This document shows, piece after piece, positions 59,274 through 64,000 of a stretch of 64,000 nucleotides of DNA. A program made the translations under genes and the position numbers. Numbering within the stretch: the first letter of the stretch is position 1; every line of letters begins with the position of its first letter. Where the stretch lies: NCBI GenBank assembly GCA_002914845.1, contig JXTC01000011.1, positions 2,082,821 through 2,146,820 of the forward strand, written 5' to 3'. The DNA comes from Trema orientale. Its lineage: Eukaryota; Streptophyta; Magnoliopsida; Rosales; Cannabaceae. The notes beneath the pieces are model-generated. The model saw only the letters and a program-made list of their open reading frames with translations, did not search any database and was not told the DNA's origin.

Positions 59274-59625
59274 GGAGAATTACTTTAACCCGTGGAGCCG
59301 AGACCACCAGATAATCTCTCAAATTGGAGATTTCCCATTCGCATCGCTCTGGTGGAAAATTCTTTGTTTTATCATTCCGAATGGACGGTCAACCACTCAC
59401 TAACCTCGCTTCTATGAATTAGGACCGTCAGATTTCTCCATTCGATATCAGCCGTTAGATTAAACACAGCATGCGTATCTGGCCGTCAAATAATTACAAA
59501 ATTGAATTTCAAAAGCTCGGGAGAGAGAGGGAGGAGAGACGAAGAACAAAAGGCCCTTTGCTCATGCTCTCTTCTCCATTACTATCGTCCTTCTCTTTCT
59601 CTCTCTAAAAATCTCAGCTCCAGAA

Positions 59626-59628
<3 letters not shown>

Positions 59629-59660
<32 letters not shown>
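59629..59660 (+). repeat. (CT)n microsatellite in the TCX5-like 5' leader
   Basis: About 16 CT dinucleotides inside the predicted 5' UTR. Confidence 0.9.
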
Positions 59661-59666
<6 letters not shown>

Positions 59667-59948
59667 AGGTTTTCCTTTCTATTGCTCTGTACCAGAAGAC
59701 TTAAGCTTTCCGATTTCGGCCATTGTTGACGAGCTTCGCCGTGAATCTTGAGCTCTGAATCGCGCGTTTTCGGCGAGTTTGATTCGTATTTCGGTGTCTG
59801 GTTCGTTCTTGGATCTGAAACCGCATGAATTTGTGCTGATTTCTGGAATTTGAGTGATTATTTGGGTGTAATCAGTGGATTGTGTATTTATTTCTTGAAA
59901 AAAATTTGAATTTGCAGGGAATTTTTTGAAATTTGGATTTGAATTTTT

Positions 59949-62900
59949 ATGGGGGAAGGCGAGGAAGGCGATTTGCCTCCGAAGAAGATTCAATCGGATG
60001 CTGCTGCGGCTGCGGGAGGGAGCGGTGCCGCGCTATCTGATGCTCCAACGAAGAAGCTGGCGAGGCAGCTCGATTTCACGGGTTTTGGTGGGGCGTCCGG
60101 TAGTGCAGTCTTGCCGGAGCATCCCCAGTCGCAACCGGTATTGCCCGCGGCACAGCCGATGACGGTGTCACAGCCGGTGGTGCAGAGTCAGCCGCAGCCG
60201 CAGGTGGTGGCTGTGCCAGTGACGCCTCAGCCATCTGTTCCTCCGGCGAGGATGGTGTAAGTTTTCTTGTTTAACGATTATAGTTTTAATTCGCTTGAGA
60301 GTACAATAATTGTTCGTAACTTAAATTTGGAATCGAAAATTTGGCGTGTAGATTTCTAGTCGACTTGAGAGTTTTGGTTTTTGGACTGAGAAACATGGGT
60401 TCTTCTATTGTGGGGTTGTTGGAAAAGTTGTAATCTTTGTTTAAAGTTTGATCTTGGAGGGTAAAGTCCTTATGTCCATGGTAATTTTTTCTCAGCCTTG
60501 GTTAGCATTTTTGCTATTAAAATACCGGGTTTTTTTCTCTCTTTCTAATGTTCAAATTTGGTTATTTTGTGCGTTTGGTTTATGTATTTCAACTTTAGTT
60601 ATTTCCTTTCTATATTTGTGGTGGTATAGAATATATGAATTCTTCACTCTTTATTTGTTATTTTTGTTAGTTTATAGGAATTTCTGTTAGCATATTGATC
60701 AAAGGAAAAAGGTACTTTCTGTTCTTCACCTATCTTCAATGAATTGCTCCATGGAGAAAGTAAGCGTGTAAGAGCTTTTTTTGAAGTTTGAGCTTATAAA
60801 GGATGTTTAAGGAAACTATTAATCATGTTCTATTTCTGTTGAGATTTTCAAAATAGTGGATATGAGCAATGTAAATTTGGTGGTGTAGGTTCAAATGCAG
60901 TTGTTACTGTGAATCTTTGTCTTGTCTCTTTGATGCATTTACCGAAGAAATGTTTGGACAAGCTGAAATCTTTTCGCTTTTAAAGTTTGCACATGTGTAG
61001 ATACCGATTTTGTATTATGTGAAAGTCTTAATATAGATGCTTAATCTACACCAATCAAATTTCTTATGAAACTGTTGTTTTCTTTCTTCAGAAAGCCAGA
61101 ATCCCCGAAAGCAAGATCAAGAACCAATGAAGCAAAAGATGGTACTCCTAAGAAGCAAAAACAGTGCAATTGTAGACACTCACGGTGCTTGAAGTTGTAA
61201 GTGCAAAAGTCTTTACATTGATATGAAGCATTTCGCCAGAGAATTGATTATGCATTATAAATATGTGAGGCTGACTTTTGCGCTTTTATTGAGCCAAGAT
61301 GTACTCTGCATCTCTGAAATTCTTAAGTTCCTCTTTACACAGTCAGTTGTCGTGCAACACCTTTTCTTCTTATATGAATCATATGGAACATTATAACTGT
61401 AATGTATTCATATATATATATATATCTCATAAGGAGCTTTATTTGGGAATTTCACAATCAGGTACTGCGAGTGTTTTGCATCTGGAATATACTGTGATGG
61501 TTGCAATTGTGTGAATTGCTATAATAATGTTGAAAATGAAGCTGCACGACGAGAAGCAGTGGAAGCTACTTTAGAGCGTAACCCAAATGCATTCAGGCCA
61601 AAAATTGCCAGCAGCCCACATGGACCGCGGGACACTAGGGTATGTAGCTCCTAGCTAGTTGAACTGCTTCTGAATGATGATGCATCTTTATTTTCTTTAC
61701 CGGGTTCTGGTTCTGCCTTTGGGTTAATAAGTAATCTGTATTCAATAAAAATGAAATATTTTTTTTATTCCATTTTAAAACCACTGGACTTACTAGTGTG
61801 TACAGGGGGCTCTGTTTAAAATGTTTGTTGTCATTTTAGCATCTTGCTTACCTTTGGTGAGGGATTCAGGGTCAAGAAGAATTCTAGATATTTAAGGTGT
61901 TATCTGCTTCCGTATATAAAAGAATTGCCGTAAAAACTATGGTTTTGTATGTTGTCATAATGTATGTCAAGAAATTTGTAAATACATATGGTTCGGCAGG
62001 TTCACTTCAATTTTGCTAGAGAATGGTATTGATCTATGTATAGGTCATTTTTCTTATTCATTATCTTTAATGAATTTTGTTTTGTACCAAATAAAAGATA
62101 ATCTAGATGGAGCAGAGTCGCTTGCTTCTTTTATACTACTAAATCATTATTGTAGTTCTGCCAATCTTTTTCTTTTGGATGTTGTTGACAAATATATGGG
62201 CTGGTTTAAAAATGTAGGAGGACGCAGGGGAGGTTATGATTTTGGGAAAGCACAACAAAGGATGCCATTGTAAGAAATCAGGGTGCCTCAAGAAATACTG
62301 TGAATGCTTCCAAGCGAATATTCTCTGCTCTGAAAATTGTAAATGCATGGACTGCAAGAATTTTGAGGGAAGTGAAGAGAGACAAGCACTATTTCATGGA
62401 GACCATGGCAGCAACATGGCTTATATTCAACAGGCAGCTAATGCTGCCATAACTGGAGCCATTGGATCCTCTGGCTACGCGTCCCCTCCTGTATCCAAGA
62501 AAAGAAAAGGTCAGGAACTTTTCTTTGGACCAACAGTTACGCCCAAGGATACAACCGTTCACAGGATTGGACAATATCAACAGGTAAAGTTAAACTGGCA
62601 CATGGATAAAGAATAACCAGTGAACTGCCTGGATTTAGTTCAAGTGTGCTACTGCTATTTCTGCCACCAAGTTGGTTAGTTGTTTTTGTTTTTGGATAAA
62701 AAAAGAGTTCCTTTAGTAGTTAATGAAGATAGTAAACCAAATAGTTAATGTACCATAGTACCTGTAATTGTGTCATGGCTGCAGCTTTGAAGATTGCAGG
62801 TTAAGAAAATGAATTTGTCTTTGTCTCACTCTGTAATAATGGGTTTACTTATTATCTGAATACTCTCAATCCAATTTTAATTTGTAAAACGTAGACTCAG

Positions 62901-64000
62901 GACAGGCACTCAGGGCATATTTTAATGATATACAGGCAAACCATATTAGAGCACCTGCACCCCCTTCCTTGCCTTCAGTTCCTGCTGCTCGGCTTGGTAG
63001 TGCTGCAGGGGTGGGCCCTTCCAAATTTACATACAGGTAGAAATTGCTGTTTTATGGATATGTTGCTATTATGCTTTGCTCGGAACTAATTTGCATGTGA
63101 TTGTTGAAGGTCTTTGTTAGCAGACATCATCCAACCACAGGACTTAAAAGAGCTTTGCTCTGTCTTGGTTGTCCTCTCTGGAGAAGCTGCCAAGACAATT
63201 GCAGGTGTGCTTTGGTTTGTGTATAAAATCAGTAGTTCTTTTCATGTGGTTATTCATTGTTTATTCGTAGTCTGAATTGCTTCATATACTCATTCTGATT
63301 GGACCTCTAAGCTTGGAATGGGGTTTATGGTATGCCACTGTCCGTATACATGGTATAAGGCATTGGCTGACATGCTTTATTCAATCTTTTCTGGGAGTTG
63401 TTCAATGTTAAATTGATTTTTTTTTCCTGAAATGTTTGTAAAGGGGAGGAATGGTATAGAACCTTTTGGACAGCCTCATGTGACATTTGTCAATATAAAA
63501 TTTGCCTTAAAAAGCCTAGTTAGCACTGCTTGAGGATTTGTCTGTCCTGTTTCCTTTGAATGACATCACAGTTAAAGGGTAATTGTCCATGTTTTAATCT
63601 GTTCAGACCAAAGAAGTCCAACAGAGAAGCGGGCAGAAGATCAGTCAGAAACTTCCCTTGCTTCAACGACTCAAGACAGGTTGCAGAGCCAGAAGGAGTC
63701 TGAGCTTGAGAAAGCTGTGGCTGATGATTGCTCTAGTGCAAATCAGGCTGATAAAACTGGGGCTGATGACTCCAGTTCAGATGGTGCTGATCTGCCGAAA
63801 GGGAGGCCGATGTCTCCTGACACTTTGGCATTGATGTGTGATGAACAAGATACAATGTTTATGGCAGCAGCTTCCCCTGGTGGGACAGGTCATGGATGCA
63901 ACATTTCTTCACAATTGCCATATGGACAAGGCATGACAGAGGTTTATGCAGAGCAAGAAAGGATAGTATTGTCTAAGTTTCGAGATTGTCTTAAAATGCT
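59949..64000 (+). CDS. TCX5: TSO1-like CXC-domain factor (TCX5/TCX6 type), 3' end outside window
   Basis: DNA-binding subunit of the plant DREAM/MuvB complex (LIN54 homologue), a nuclear repressor of cell-cycle and DNA-methylation genes. Exons are 59949-60256, 61092-61196, 61462-61639, 62218-62583, 62936-63036, 63110-63204 and 63607 to beyond 64000. 515 codons are in the window. It starts [17 protein letters not shown], followed by a Gln/Pro/Val-rich segment. The first CXC module covers about 127-165 ([19 protein letters not shown]...). The conserved linker [10 protein letters not shown] comes next, then the second CXC module ([19 protein letters not shown]...). The tyrosines that read the minor groove are Y139 and the equivalent in KKYCEC. 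Later exons carry [20 protein letters not shown] and [17 protein letters not shown], typical of TCX5/6. TCX5 against TCX6 cannot be decided. Confidence 0.94.

Overview
The window is plant nuclear DNA. It is AT-rich, its genes are split by GT-AG introns, and the products belong to plant-only families (ROP GTPase, CDKF kinase, NPF transporter, TSO1-like CXC factor). The density of small transposable elements, microsatellites and long AT-rich intergenic stretches fits a dicot. I cannot name the species from sequence alone. There is one 5-base assembly gap (24400-24404).

Eight protein-coding features are supported. From left to right: an NRT1/PTR (NPF1-type) transporter (+, 3945-6391); a cytosolic-type peroxiredoxin II (+, 13843-15508) whose usual resolving cysteine is replaced by leucine; a copia gag fragment (17156-17467) trapped inside an inverted-repeat element; a type II ROP/RAC GTPase (+, 26768-29363); a CDKF;1-type CDK-activating kinase (+, 31731-33570); a plastidic-glucose-transporter-like sugar carrier (-, 34382-39126, 13 exons); an arginine/glycine-rich RanBP2-zinc-finger protein (+, 49961-53606); and a TCX5/TCX6-like CXC-domain DREAM-complex factor (+, from 59949, cut by the window end). 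All gene models were built by hand from splice sites and reading-frame continuity.

The order ROP9-like, CDKF;1, RanBP2-zinc-finger protein, TCX5 matches, from memory, Arabidopsis loci At4g28950, At4g28980, At4g28990 and At4g29000. The right half is therefore probably an old conserved block, with the glucose-transporter gene as a local difference. The genes are independent transcription units, not an operon. CDKF (activates CDK-activating kinases) and TCX5 (represses cell-cycle genes within DREAM) both act on cell division, but nothing here shows co-regulation.

The rest is accessory sequence. It includes tRNA-derived SINE-like elements (2.7, 11.9-12.1, 37.7 and 41.7 kb), two Tourist-like MITEs (15.9 and 55.9 kb), a second MITE family (7.4 and 42.6 kb), elements with long inverted arms (10.3-11.7, 17.0-18.1 and 24.4-25.2 kb), and an inverted pair of elements carrying a ~72-74 bp minisatellite (18.4 and 58.2 kb). 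There are also an 11-bp minisatellite (19.9 kb), a 41-bp tandem repeat (49.1 kb) and rearranged LTR-like debris (41.9-46.5 kb). No tRNA, rRNA, CRISPR or prokaryote-type feature was seen. No complete new biological system is evident. The most interesting points are the single-cysteine peroxiredoxin, the gag capture in one arm of a fold-back element, the intron that splits the ROP lipidation box, and the E2F site in front of the TCX5-like gene.
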